Positions 34,248-42,713 of a DNA stretch of 64,000 nucleotides are shown here, piece by piece. How positions within the stretch are numbered: the stretch's first letter is position 1; every line of letters starts with the position of its first letter. A program made the translations under genes and the position numbers. The DNA comes from Spirochaetaceae bacterium UBA5556 (GTDB lineage: Bacteria; Spirochaetota; Spirochaetia; Treponematales; Rectinemataceae): assembly GCA_002425765.1 (NCBI GenBank), contig DIMW01000011.1, positions 62,001 to 126,000 on the forward strand. The letters are read 5' to 3'. The notes beneath the pieces are model-generated. The model did no database searches, was not told where the DNA came from, and worked only from the letters and a program-made list of their open reading frames with translations.

Positions 34248-34305
34248 CGAGAGGTCCTTAGTCCGACCATTTAATTAGTCCGTGAAACGGAGAAGGAGAA
34301 TTGAA

Positions 34306-35325
34306 ATGGATCCTGCTGAAATGGAAAAACAGATAGAAGAGCATTTCCCGGTGTTGCATCAGCCCAAACTTCCCACAATGAACAAAAAAGTGGCATTCGA
34401 GGCGTGCATACCCGGCTGGCAGCCTAAATCCTGGTTTCAGAGACAGGGAGTCACCACACTGCCTCCTATTACCATCCAGGAACAGGCAGACGCGATTGTA
34501 GAGTGTGTAAAGGCCGGAGCCTGTGCTATTCACACACATCCGCGAGATCCTGAAACCGGCCAGACGCTCCTGCCTCTCACGCCGGAAAGCACTAAGCGCC
34601 ATACGGAGGTGCTGACGGAGGTTATGGATCGCGCCTTCGCAAAAGTCGATTTCGTTACCTCCCATCACACCTGGGGAGTCGCCGCGAATGGGCGGAGTAC
34701 CGACTACATCGCGGACACCGAGCAACTCCTGAAAATCGGAAAAGAGCGGGGTGTGGGGAACCGATACGTCCAGACATCCATGATCATGAGCATGCCTACG
34801 TATGATACCATCCTCCCTGTCCACACGAAGGAATCGGTTCAGGAGGGTGTGGCATACTATGAATCCCATAACGTCAAGCCTACGTTCTCCATGGAGACCT
34901 TCTTCATGCCCACGATGAAATCCTGGGTATTTGACACCGGCATCGTTAAAACAAAACCCTACTGGATCGCCATCCAGGAAGGCAAACATATGGATGACCG
35001 GATATTTGCCGATCCATGGGCGCAAATCGAGGTTATCACCAGCATTCAGCTGGCACGCGATGCCTTTGGGGACGACGCTTTTATAGCCCTCCATCCGGCG
35101 GGACGGAACTGGCTGGTGGCCGCGACCATTGGGCTCATGAACGGCGTCGAGCTGATAAGAACCGGCATCGAGGACATCTACTGGCTGTGGCCTCACAAGG
35201 ACGATATTGCCCGCAAGGCATCCGATTCAACGGTACTTCTCGCGACAATCGCGAAGGCGCTGGGCAGAGAGCTCTACACCGCAGAGGAGTTGAGGCAGCG
35301 TGTCGGGATAAAGCTCGTCGATTAG
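34306..35325 (+). CDS. Beta-keto acid cleavage enzyme (BKACE, DUF849 family)
   Basis: A 339-residue TIM-barrel enzyme of the BKACE family, which condenses a beta-keto acid with acetyl-CoA to give acetoacetate and a new acyl-CoA. The metal-binding HTHPRDPETGQ motif (about 72-82), histidines in TSHHTWG and the block LHPAGRNWLVAATIGLMNG match. GVELIRTGIEDIYWLWPHKD provides the conserved arginine/glutamate region. The family is known from lysine fermentation (Kce) and carnitine and other degradation pathways; the keto acid here is not known. ATG 34306 follows AAGGAGA. The Trp/Pro-rich C-terminal loop is unusual for Kce-type members and may reflect a different substrate. Confidence 0.88.
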   Translation: MDPAEMEKQIEEHFPVLHQPKLPTMNKKVAFEACIPGWQPKSWFQRQGVTTLPPITIQEQADAIVECVKAGACAIHTHPRDPETGQTLLPLTPESTKRHTEVLTEVMDRAFAKVDFVTSHHTWGVAANGRSTDYIADTEQLLKIGKERGVGNRYVQTSMIMSMPTYDTILPVHTKESVQEGVAYYESHNVKPTFSMETFFMPTMKSWVFDTGIVKTKPYWIAIQEGKHMDDRIFADPWAQIEVITSIQLARDAFGDDAFIALHPAGRNWLVAATIGLMNGVELIRTGIEDIYWLWPHKDDIARKASDSTVLLATIAKALGRELYTAEELRQRVGIKLVD

Positions 35326-35399
35326 CGCTTTCAGTGAGGTCTGATACCTGGCGTCAAATCTACAAGCGACACCCAAGTACCGATATTCAGTGATTTCGT

Positions 35400-35522
35400 A
35401 TGCCAAATCTACGGGTCATGGCGGTGGACGCGCTTCATGAGGAAGAGGACAGGGGAACGCCGAAAAAGGCCATCTATGGATTGACGCCCACACAGCATGT
35501 TTTCGAACGTAATTTTATTTAA
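35400..35522 (+). CDS. Possible 40-residue small protein
   Basis: ATG 35400 to TAA 35520-35522 encodes 40 residues (MPNLRVMAVDALHEEEDRG...). No ribosome-binding site and no recognised domain. It fills most of the gap between the BKACE and OFA-transporter genes. It may equally be untranslated leader or decayed sequence. Confidence 0.15.
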   Translation: MPNLRVMAVDALHEEEDRGTPKKAIYGLTPTQHVFERNFI

Positions 35523-35537
35523 GGAGGAGGTAAGAGT

Positions 35538-36827
35538 ATGGCTGAGGTTTCGGCTGCATCGAAAAAGGGTATTTTCTATGGATGGTGGGTGGTTGTCGTC
35601 TGCTGTTTCGTGTTTATGACCGGCGGGATAATGTCCTATGCAAGTACCATCTTTTTCCCGGCGATGATGAAAGAGATGGGGTGGAAACCATCTGATCTGT
35701 CCCTCGTGTTCTCGATACTCATGTGGTTGCCTATTGTTTTTTCTCCGTTGGCGGGCTTGTTGGCCGACAAGATCGGATGCCGTAAGACATTGTTGGCAGG
35801 AATATGCTGTTTCCTGGCTTCCGGTTTGCTTATGAGTACGGTATCTAAGGTCTGGCATGTCATACTCTATTTTTCGGTTCTAACATCCCTAGGACAGACA
35901 TTGGCCTTGAGTGTTGCCATTCAGACGCTTCTCCGCCGGTGGTTTATGAAGAAAGCGGGTCTGGTGGTATCAATCCAAATGGTCTGTTCGGCAATCTTTC
36001 AGGCAATCATGTTCCCCACACTAAACGGCCTTTCAATGTCAATGGGTTTCAGGCCGGTAATAGTGAAGTATGTTCTTATTACGCAGATAATTGCCATGGT
36101 ACTTGTTTTCCTCTTGATAAAAGAGACCCCCGAGGAGATGGGCCTGAATATGGACGGTATCACAGATGAAGAAAAGAATAAGTTCATGGCGGCAATAGGC
36201 GGCCAAATGATGAAAGAAAAAAACAATACGCTTGGTGAGGCGATAAAAACGCCACAGTTCTGGTTCTGGGTTGTTTCCTACGGCCTGTGGCTCGGTGTAT
36301 TGATGGGATTTATGGGTAACGTTACCACGATTGGTATCAGCTATGGATACGACCCTAAATCCGTCGGCATAATCATGACGTACTTCATGGCGGTATCAAT
36401 TGTAGGACGCCTGATGGCAGGTTGGCTGGGAGATAAGCTCGGCAAACGGAATGTGCTTCTGGTCTGTGCCGGAGCCACCGCCGTTATCCTGCTGGCGGGC
36501 TTTTTCCTGGTCAATTCAGCCACTTCCGTTACCATACTGTATGCATGTCTTGGCCTCTTTATTATGGCTCCTATGGTGCTCATGTTCCCGTGGATCGGTG
36601 ATCTCTACGGGAGGACGAACATGGGTAAAATCATGGGAATTGCGCTTGGAATCGGTACTGTTCTCGTAGGGGCCTTCCCCATGCTGGCGGGCATGATAAA
36701 AACCGCAACCAATTCGTATACCCCCTTCTTTGGTGTAAGCGCGGCTGCCATTTGCCTGGCGTTTATTTTGATTTTCTTGATTCGACCGACGGAAACGCAA
36801 AAAAACAACATGGGCTTGAGGAAATAG
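35538..36827 (+). CDS. MFS transporter, oxalate/formate antiporter-like (OFA) family
   Basis: A 429-residue twelve-helix transporter. The N-terminal signature GIFYGWWVVVVCCFVFMTGG with SYASTIFFPAMMKEMGW is typical of the oxalate:formate antiporter and related monocarboxylate families. LADKIGCRKTLLAG is the helix 2-3 loop. WLGDKLGKRNVLLVCAG in the second half is its counterpart. Substrates in this family are small carboxylates. AAGGAGGAGG precedes ATG 35538. It closes the operon and is followed by a strong terminator. Together with CaiB and BKACE genes it suggests uptake and CoA-dependent cleavage of one organic acid. Confidence 0.88.
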   Translation: MAEVSAASKKGIFYGWWVVVVCCFVFMTGGIMSYASTIFFPAMMKEMGWKPSDLSLVFSILMWLPIVFSPLAGLLADKIGCRKTLLAGICCFLASGLLMSTVSKVWHVILYFSVLTSLGQTLALSVAIQTLLRRWFMKKAGLVVSIQMVCSAIFQAIMFPTLNGLSMSMGFRPVIVKYVLITQIIAMVLVFLLIKETPEEMGLNMDGITDEEKNKFMAAIGGQMMKEKNNTLGEAIKTPQFWFWVVSYGLWLGVLMGFMGNVTTIGISYGYDPKSVGIIMTYFMAVSIVGRLMAGWLGDKLGKRNVLLVCAGATAVILLAGFFLVNSATSVTILYACLGLFIMAPMVLMFPWIGDLYGRTNMGKIMGIALGIGTVLVGAFPMLAGMIKTATNSYTPFFGVSAAAICLAFILIFLIRPTETQKNNMGLRK

Positions 36828-36857
36828 AGAGGAAGCTATATTCCCCCTAATTACGAA

Positions 36858-36891
36858 GCAGGCCGGATTTGACACCCGGCCTGCTTTTTTT
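36858..36891 (+). terminator. Intrinsic terminator ending the hutP-caiB-BKACE-MFS operon
   Basis: Nine-base perfect arms GCAGGCCGG and CCGGCCTGC around a nine-base loop, followed by seven T residues. Confidence 0.92.
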
Positions 36892-36952
36892 GCGACATCA
36901 CTTGTTTGCCCGCGACTGAAAAACAGATGGGGCTCCCTGCTAGCCTAGCTGC

Positions 36953-37066
36953 AACGCGATATTTCGTGAGCTTAACGTCGTCAAAGCAACCGTATCCACA
37001 GCCTCTTGCCGTATCGTTGATCGACAGATCGGTTTTCCGGAGAAGCCGAGCCGGGAAGCGTACAGC
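36953..37066 (-). pseudogene. Decayed AraC-family HTH remnant
   Basis: The reverse-strand translation holds ARLLRKTDLSINDTARGCGY, which resembles the second HTH of AraC regulators (typically A-x-x-L-L-R-x-T-D-L-S-I-N-E-I-A-R-R-C-G-Y). The following FDD..KLTKYR..AGSP echoes the FSRxFKKxxGxSP end. No start, ligand-binding domain or complete gene surrounds it; only about 38 codons survive. It lies in the 430-base gap before the inositol operon and may be the remnant of its former regulator. Confidence 0.5.
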
Positions 37067-37112
37067 GGGGATACCCTGTCCCTTTAGAGAGCATCCGTTC
37101 CTAAAAAAACAT

Positions 37113-37141
37113 TTGACAAATCGGAAAAACCGTTTAATAAT
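37113..37141 (+). promoter_or_regulatory. Promoter of the inositol operon
   Basis: TTGACA at 37113-37118, a 17-base spacer, then AATAAT (37136-37141; TAATAA with 16). The rest of the 36892-37112 gap holds only the AraC remnant. Confidence 0.75.
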
Positions 37142-37148
37142 ACGCATA

Positions 37149-37185
37149 GTAATTGCAAACGTTTTCAGAAAACGTTTGCAATTAC
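37149..37185. promoter_or_regulatory. 37-bp perfect palindrome, LacI-type operator for the inositol operon
   Basis: Seventeen-base perfect arms GTAATTGCAAACGTTTT and its complement flank a central CAG. Each arm carries an AAACGTTT core with centres 13 bp apart, as in LacI/GalR-family sites. It begins eight bases past the -10, so binding should block transcription. The regulator is not adjacent. Confidence 0.75.
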
Positions 37186-37258
37186 GTGTTGTACAAAAAA
37201 AGCATCGCTGCCTACGGTACAGCTTCATTGTCGAGGATCAAGGGGTTGAAGTGAAGCC

Positions 37259-38272
37259 ATGAGAAAAATCAAGATCGGCATTGTCGGATTGGGCAGGCTC
37301 GGCAAGCGCCACGCCTACAACCTCGCCAATCTTGTGCCGGGGGTGGACCTCATCGCCGCATGTTCCCCTGTTCAGGCGGAGCTCGACTGGGCGACGACAG
37401 AGCTCGGCATCCCCCGTCTCTTCAAGTCTTTCGATCAAATGCTGGCCGAAGCCGATATCGACGCGGTCTGGATCGCGAGTTCCTCGGTCCACCATTCGGC
37501 GCAGGCGCTGGCCGCGCTCGACCGCGGTCTGCATGTCTTCGTGGAAAAGCCCATGGGCGTGACTCTCGACGAATGCGCCACCATAGAGCGCGCCGTCGCC
37601 GCCCATCCCCGGCAGGTATTCCTGATCGGCTTTGTCAGGCGATTCGATCCATCCTACAAATACGCAAAAGAACTGGTGGACAAGGGTGTCGTCGGCAAAC
37701 CTTTCCTTGTGCGCTCCCAGACCTGCGATCTCGACGAATACGCCGAATTTCAGCTTGAATTCGTAAAGACCGGCGGCGGCATTTTCCTCGACATGAACGT
37801 GCACGACATCGACCTCGCGCGCTGGTTCCTCGGTTCCGAGGTGAAGGAAGTCCACGCGGTCGGCGGCAGCTATGTGCATCCAGGCTTCGCCGAGCTGGGG
37901 GATGCTGACAATACTGTTTGCCTCGCCACTTTCGAAAACGGCGCCATGGCGGTCCTCTCCGCGAGCAGGACAGCCTTCCACGGCCACGATACTCACACTG
38001 AAATTGTCGGTTCCAAAGGTATTCTGAAAATCGGCGCCATGCCGCGCAAAAATCGCGTCGAGATTTTCGACGCGGCCGGCGCGCAGACCAACTGCGTCCG
38101 CGATTTCTACGAGCGGTTTGAAGCGGGCTTTATCGCCGAAGCCCGGGAATTTGTGTCCTGCATCCTCGAAGGGCGCAGGCCCGAGATAACACCGCGCGAC
38201 GGTACCGCCGCCACGCGGACGGGCATGGCCATGACCGAATCATTCAGGAGCAAGGGCATAATACAAGTCTAA
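37259..38272 (+). CDS. Gfo/Idh/MocA-family dehydrogenase, inositol-dehydrogenase-like (first copy)
   Basis: A 337-residue oxidoreductase. The Rossmann motif GIVGLGRLGKRHAYNLA opens it, the catalytic lysine is in HVFVEKPMGVT (near residue 96), and GGGIFLDMNVHDIDLARWFLG (split) carries the substrate-binding D-x-x-x-H. It is 337 residues, normal for inositol dehydrogenases. It is the first gene of the inositol operon, so oxidation of myo-, scyllo- or chiro-inositol is the probable reaction. A second paralogue lies at 42714. The two share blocks but differ in loops, suggesting different isomers. ATG 37259, with a poor ribosome-binding site. Confidence 0.88.
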   Translation: MRKIKIGIVGLGRLGKRHAYNLANLVPGVDLIAACSPVQAELDWATTELGIPRLFKSFDQMLAEADIDAVWIASSSVHHSAQALAALDRGLHVFVEKPMGVTLDECATIERAVAAHPRQVFLIGFVRRFDPSYKYAKELVDKGVVGKPFLVRSQTCDLDEYAEFQLEFVKTGGGIFLDMNVHDIDLARWFLGSEVKEVHAVGGSYVHPGFAELGDADNTVCLATFENGAMAVLSASRTAFHGHDTHTEIVGSKGILKIGAMPRKNRVEIFDAAGAQTNCVRDFYERFEAGFIAEAREFVSCILEGRRPEITPRDGTAATRTGMAMTESFRSKGIIQV

Positions 38273-38323
38273 AACCGGCAGGCGTTGCTTGCTGATACAA
38301 AATCAATGTTTTAGGGAGGCATT

Positions 38324-39253
38324 ATGAGTATCGGAAAAAAACTGATCCTGGCCGTCATCGCCCTTACCCTCGTGGCGGGAACTGCGTTCGCGCAGAAAAC
38401 CTATCACATCGGCGTGACGCTCTACGACCGCGATCAGTTCATCTCTTCGCTTGAGCAGGCAATCCTCGAAGCGGCGAAAAAATATCCCAATGTGGTCGTC
38501 GATTCTCAGGACGCCAAGCAGGACGTCAACCAGCAGATGGCGCAAGTCGACGTGTTCGCGACAAAGAAGTACGACGCCATCATCGTCAATCTGATCAACA
38601 CCGACACGGTCGAGACCATCATCCAGCGCGCCAAGGGCATCCCCACGATTTTTGTCAACCGCAGGCCTCGCGACGCGGTCATCGACGGCGTGAAGACGGC
38701 GTATGTCGGCTCGCAGGAATATGATGCCGGCCGCATGCAGGGGGAGTTCCTGGCGAAGTTCTTCAAGGGCAAAACAGAGCTCCGCTATGTGCTGTTCATG
38801 GGCCAGCTCGGCCTCGAGAACACAAATGAGCGAACCCGTGGCGTCAAGGAAACCCTCCAGAACGCGGGCTTCAAACTGACCAAAGTGTATGAGGACACCG
38901 CCGAATGGGACCGCTGGAAAGCCATGAACCAGATGCAGCAGCTGCTCGGCACCGGCAAGCAGTTCGATGTGGTCATCTGCAACAACGACGAGATGGCGCT
39001 CGGCGCGATCGAGGCCATGAAGGCCCTCAAGATGGATCTCAAGAAGATCCCGGTCGTCGGAATCGATGCCACGCCGCCCGCAAAAGAAGCGGTCAAGAAG
39101 GGCGAAATGGCCATGACAGTCTTCCAGAACGCGAAGGCCCAGGGGGCCGTGGCCCTCGAATTCGCGCTCAAGGCGGCTCAGGGTCAGAAGATCGACAAGT
39201 TCGGCTGGGTACCGTTCGAGCCTGTCACCATCGAAAATGTGGATAAATACTGA
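38324..39253 (+). CDS. Sugar ABC transporter substrate-binding protein (ribose/inositol type)
   Basis: A 309-residue periplasmic binding protein of the type used by ribose, galactose and inositol systems. Signal peptide MSIGKKLILAVIALTLVAGTAFA (23 residues). Blocks include HIGVTLYDRDQFISSLEQAI, the inter-domain DAGRMQGEFLAKFF and VVICNNDEMALGAIEAMKA. Aromatic and acidic residues in GIDATPPAKEA would contact the sugar. As the gene lies inside the inositol operon, an inositol isomer is the likely ligand. A GC-rich hairpin follows, typical between a binding-protein gene and its transporter genes. Preceded by AGGGAGG. Confidence 0.9.
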   Translation: MSIGKKLILAVIALTLVAGTAFAQKTYHIGVTLYDRDQFISSLEQAILEAAKKYPNVVVDSQDAKQDVNQQMAQVDVFATKKYDAIIVNLINTDTVETIIQRAKGIPTIFVNRRPRDAVIDGVKTAYVGSQEYDAGRMQGEFLAKFFKGKTELRYVLFMGQLGLENTNERTRGVKETLQNAGFKLTKVYEDTAEWDRWKAMNQMQQLLGTGKQFDVVICNNDEMALGAIEAMKALKMDLKKIPVVGIDATPPAKEAVKKGEMAMTVFQNAKAQGAVALEFALKAAQGQKIDKFGWVPFEPVTIENVDKY

Positions 39254-39268
39254 ACGGTTCTGATCAGT

Positions 39269-39309
39269 GGGAAGGGCCCCGACGCGGAGCGCGGAGGGGG
39301 CCCCTTCCC
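39269..39309 (+). other. GC-rich hairpin between binding-protein and ATPase genes
   Basis: GGGAAGGGCCCC pairs with GGGGCCCCTTCCC (one bulge) across a 16-base loop, followed by a short T-run. It may stabilise the upstream mRNA 3' end or act as a partial terminator, raising binding-protein levels over the membrane parts. Confidence 0.7.
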
Positions 39310-39330
39310 TTTCGTGAAAATGGAGCACAC

Positions 39331-40848
39331 ATGGAAGAATACATTCTGGAAATGAAGAACATCGTGCGGACATTTCCAGGAGTCCGTGCCCTCAATGGCG
39401 TGGATTTTCAGGCGAAAAGAGGCTTCGTGCATGCCCTTATGGGAGAAAACGGGGCAGGCAAATCCACACTCATGAAATGCCTCGTGGGCATCAATCCCCC
39501 CGATTCCGGGGAAATATGCCTGAAGGGAGAAAAAGTCACAATACCTAACCCGCATGAAGCTTTGAAGCTCGGTATAGCGATGATTTATCAGGAATTGAAT
39601 CCGGTAGCCGAACGGAGCGTCATGGAGAACATATGGCTCGGCCGGGAACCGATGCTCCGCGGGTTCGGCGTCCTGGTCGATCACAAGACCATGTATGAAC
39701 AGACCAGACAACTCCTGAAGGAACTGGAGATCGACATAGATCCAAAAATAAAGGTAAAAGAACTGTCTGTCGCGAAGATGCAGATGATTGAGATCGCCAA
39801 GGCGATCTCCTACAACGCGGATGTCGTCATAATGGACGAGCCGACTTCCTCGCTCACCCCGAACGAAGTGGAGCACCTCTTCTCGATGATCCGGAAGCTG
39901 AAAGCCCGGAATGTCGCGGTCATCTACATCACCCACAAAATGGAAGAAATCTTCACCATCGCGGACGAGGTGACCGTGCTCCGCGACGGAAACAATATCA
40001 CGACGAATCCTATCGCGGAAATGACCATCGATTCGCTGATTACCGCGATGGTCGGTCGTCGTCTCACCGAAATGTTCCCGAAAATGGAGAGCGGGATCGG
40101 CGGCGTAAAACTCGCCGTCCACAATATAGAGGTCCCTGGCCTTCTGCACGACGTCTCCTTTGATCTCAGACAAGGAGAGATTCTCGGCGTGGCGGGATTA
40201 GTCGGGGCGGGGCGCACGGAACTCATGGAGACCCTATTCGGTCTACGCCACAAGAGTGCTGGTGAAATCCTCATCGATGGCACACAGGTCGAAATACGCT
40301 CCCCTTCGGACGCGATCGAGGCGGGAATCGGTTTCCTGACGGAAGACCGCCGACTCAACGGCATCATTCCGGTGCTTTCCGTCAAAGTGAATACTATTGT
40401 TGCGAACCTCAGAAATTACTTGCGGTATGGATTCTTTCTCAATCTGAAGAAGATTCAGAAGGATTGCGAGGACTACAAGGACCGACTGAAAATCCGCACT
40501 CCCGCCCTTGACACAGTTATACAGAACCTTTCAGGGGGAAATCAGCAAAAAGTGCTCGTCGCGCGCTGGCTCCTGACGAACCCCGACATTCTCATTCTCG
40601 ACGAGCCGACACGCGGCATCGACGTCGGCGCAAAAGCCGAGATTCACACTATCATCACCAAGCTCGCCTGTGAGGGAAAATCGATCATCATGGTGAGTTC
40701 CGAAATGCCGGAAATCCTCGGCATGAGCGACCGGATTCTGGTGATGAGCCGGGGCCAGATCACTGCAATTCTTGACCGCAAGGACGCGGATCAGGAGACC
40801 ATCATGCGGTATGCAGCTGCAAAAGCAAACAACAATCAAGTAGCCTAA
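39331..40848 (+). CDS. Sugar ABC transporter ATPase, two-domain (RbsA/MglA type)
   Basis: A 505-residue fused ATPase. First domain: Walker A GENGAGKST (about 36-44), signature LSVAKMQMIEIAKA, Walker B VVIMDEPTSSLT, H-loop YITHKMEE. Second domain (from about 265) has the degenerate Walker A GLVGAGRTE usual in this class, with LSGGNQQKVLVARWL and ILILDEPTRGIDVG. It energises the permease that follows. Start ATG 39331 has AAATGGAGC upstream. Inositol transport is inferred from context. Confidence 0.93.
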   Translation: MEEYILEMKNIVRTFPGVRALNGVDFQAKRGFVHALMGENGAGKSTLMKCLVGINPPDSGEICLKGEKVTIPNPHEALKLGIAMIYQELNPVAERSVMENIWLGREPMLRGFGVLVDHKTMYEQTRQLLKELEIDIDPKIKVKELSVAKMQMIEIAKAISYNADVVIMDEPTSSLTPNEVEHLFSMIRKLKARNVAVIYITHKMEEIFTIADEVTVLRDGNNITTNPIAEMTIDSLITAMVGRRLTEMFPKMESGIGGVKLAVHNIEVPGLLHDVSFDLRQGEILGVAGLVGAGRTELMETLFGLRHKSAGEILIDGTQVEIRSPSDAIEAGIGFLTEDRRLNGIIPVLSVKVNTIVANLRNYLRYGFFLNLKKIQKDCEDYKDRLKIRTPALDTVIQNLSGGNQQKVLVARWLLTNPDILILDEPTRGIDVGAKAEIHTIITKLACEGKSIIMVSSEMPEILGMSDRILVMSRGQITAILDRKDADQETIMRYAAAKANNNQVA

Positions 40849-40859
40849 AGGAGTTTGCC

Positions 40860-41843
40860 ATGGCACAGCAGAGTGGAGTTGGAAAATTCATCAATAAATA
40901 CGCAATCTTCATCGTATTGGTCGCGATGGTGGTGGTGCTGTCATTTCTTTCCCCGGCGTTTCTGACGCCGCAGAACCTCATCAATGTCCTCATTACGGAA
41001 TCGGGGCGCGGCATTCTGGCAATAGGTGTCGCGTTTACGATCATCTCAAGGGGCATCGACCTTTCGGTCGGCTCGATCGTCTCGCTCACGTCGGTAATCG
41101 CCGCCAGCCTGGTGCAGGAACCATCGTATAGTGCGCGAATCTTTCCGAATCTGCCGCTTTTACCGCCAATCGTGGCGGTGTTGGCGGGGCTCGCGGCGGG
41201 TACTGTTGTGGGTATGACGAACGGCGCGCTCATCGCGTATACGGCCATTCCTCCTTTCATCGCGACGCTCGGCTCGATGATCATCGCGCGCGGTCTTGCA
41301 CTCATTCTCACGAACGCCTATCCCGTGCCGATGCTGAGGCCTGAATTCAAGATCATCGGCCAGGGCTCGCTCGGGCCGATTCCCTACGTCGTCATCGTGT
41401 TCGCGCTTGTCGCCATTGTTGCGTACATCATATTGGGTTATACAAGATTCGGGAAAAACGTGTACGCCATAGGCGGCAACGTCAACGCGGCGAAGACATC
41501 GGGAATCAAAGTCCACAAGAACTTGGTCGCTATATATGCCGTATCGGGCTTCTGCGCTTCGATCGCGGGTATCCTCATCACGGCGAGGGCCGCGTCCGGC
41601 ATAGCTACCCTCGGCAACAACTATGAGCTCGACGCTATCGCCGCGGCCACCATCGGCGGAACGAGCCACACCGGCGGCATCGGCACCGTTCCCGGCATCA
41701 TCGCGGGTATTCTGATATTGGGAATTTTGAATAATGGACTTCTGCTGCTCGGCATCTCGCCCTACCTGCAGCAGGTGATCAAGGGCATTATCATCGTCGG
41801 GGCAGTTATCTTCGACATGCGCAAAAACGCGCGGCAGAAGTGA
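40860..41843 (+). CDS. Sugar ABC transporter permease (RbsC type)
   Basis: A 327-residue permease with about nine helices. The block GRGILAIGVAFTIISRGIDLSVGS is split in the standard EAA-like region; the signature GVKVHKN is here GIKVHKNLVAIYAVSGFCAS. IAAATIGGTSHTGGIG is the conserved C-terminal loop. It is part of the inositol ABC transporter with the two preceding genes. AAGGAG lies before ATG 40860. GTG 41840 of the next frame overlaps the stop. Confidence 0.92.
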   Translation: MAQQSGVGKFINKYAIFIVLVAMVVVLSFLSPAFLTPQNLINVLITESGRGILAIGVAFTIISRGIDLSVGSIVSLTSVIAASLVQEPSYSARIFPNLPLLPPIVAVLAGLAAGTVVGMTNGALIAYTAIPPFIATLGSMIIARGLALILTNAYPVPMLRPEFKIIGQGSLGPIPYVVIVFALVAIVAYIILGYTRFGKNVYAIGGNVNAAKTSGIKVHKNLVAIYAVSGFCASIAGILITARAASGIATLGNNYELDAIAAATIGGTSHTGGIGTVPGIIAGILILGILNNGLLLLGISPYLQQVIKGIIIVGAVIFDMRKNARQK

Positions 41844-41857
41844 AAGTGAGGATGTAT

Positions 41858-42697
41858 ATGGTAGCGTCAAAGCGATTCGCGCTGAACCGCATCGCGGCGC
41901 CGGCACTTGGGCTGGCAGAGTTCTTCGAGATGGCCACCGAGCTGGGAATGAGCTCGGTAGAGCTTCGAAACGACATCCGGGACGGTTCGGTCACGGACGG
42001 CCTTACAGGGGGAGAGGTTCTCCGCCTCGCGAAGGTGGCCGGCGTACGGATCATCACAATCAATGCGCTGCAGCAGTTCAACCTTCCGGGCGCGCGGCCA
42101 AGAGCGTTGGACGAGCTGGAAAAGCTGCTCGCGCTCTGCGAAGAAATCGAATGTCCCGCGCTCGTGCTCTGTCCCAACAACAAACCGGACGACGCCCGAA
42201 CTCCTGAACGGAAATATCACGACACCGTGGAAGCTCTGAACACATATGCCCCGCTGTTCTCTGCAGGTAGGATACTGGGCTATATCGAGCCGCTCGGATT
42301 TGGAATTTCTTCGCTCTCTTCGGCGGAAACGGCGATCAAGGCCATCGGCGAGAGCGGCGCTTCGTGCTATCGTGTGCTCATCGACACGTTCCACAGTTAT
42401 CTCGGTCCCGACAAGCCCGAATTCTTCAACAATTCAAACGTTATTGGTAAGATAGGGCTCGTCCACATTTCGGGCGTGGAAGCCGGGATAGCGAAATCCG
42501 AATTCGCGGACGCGCACCGGGTTCTCCCTGGTCCCGCCGATGTGATGCGGAGCGCCGCTCTCGTGACCCGACTCGAAAAAGAGGGGTATCGGGGGCTATA
42601 CTCCTTCGAGCCATTCTCTTCGGAAGTTCAATCTATGGATAAGAAAAAGCTCGTGGAGGCGCTTCGCGCGAGCATGAATTTCCTCGCCAAAGCGTAA
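41858..42697 (+). CDS. iolI: Inosose isomerase IolI-like TIM-barrel protein
   Basis: A 279-residue AP-endonuclease-2-fold sugar isomerase. Blocks aligning with Bacillus IolI are IITINALQQFN, YIEPLGFGI, VLIDTFHSYLG, LVHISGVE and DAHRVLPGPADV. They supply the metal-binding Glu/Asp/His/Glu ligands. IolI interconverts 2-keto-myo-inositol and 1-keto-D-chiro-inositol, linking inositol isomers. A GTG at 41840 and ATG 41852 are in frame, but ATG 41858 has GTGAGG at the right spacing. It lies in the inositol operon between the permease and iolG. Confidence 0.85.
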   Translation: MVASKRFALNRIAAPALGLAEFFEMATELGMSSVELRNDIRDGSVTDGLTGGEVLRLAKVAGVRIITINALQQFNLPGARPRALDELEKLLALCEEIECPALVLCPNNKPDDARTPERKYHDTVEALNTYAPLFSAGRILGYIEPLGFGISSLSSAETAIKAIGESGASCYRVLIDTFHSYLGPDKPEFFNNSNVIGKIGLVHISGVEAGIAKSEFADAHRVLPGPADVMRSAALVTRLEKEGYRGLYSFEPFSSEVQSMDKKKLVEALRASMNFLAKA

Positions 42698-42713
42698 AAA
42701 GGAGAAACACATT

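Noticed and set aside
36851..37228. 125-codon reverse-strand frame before the inositol operon as an intact gene
   Set aside because: Only its middle resembles an AraC HTH; the ends read through a terminator and an operator, so it is listed as a remnant.
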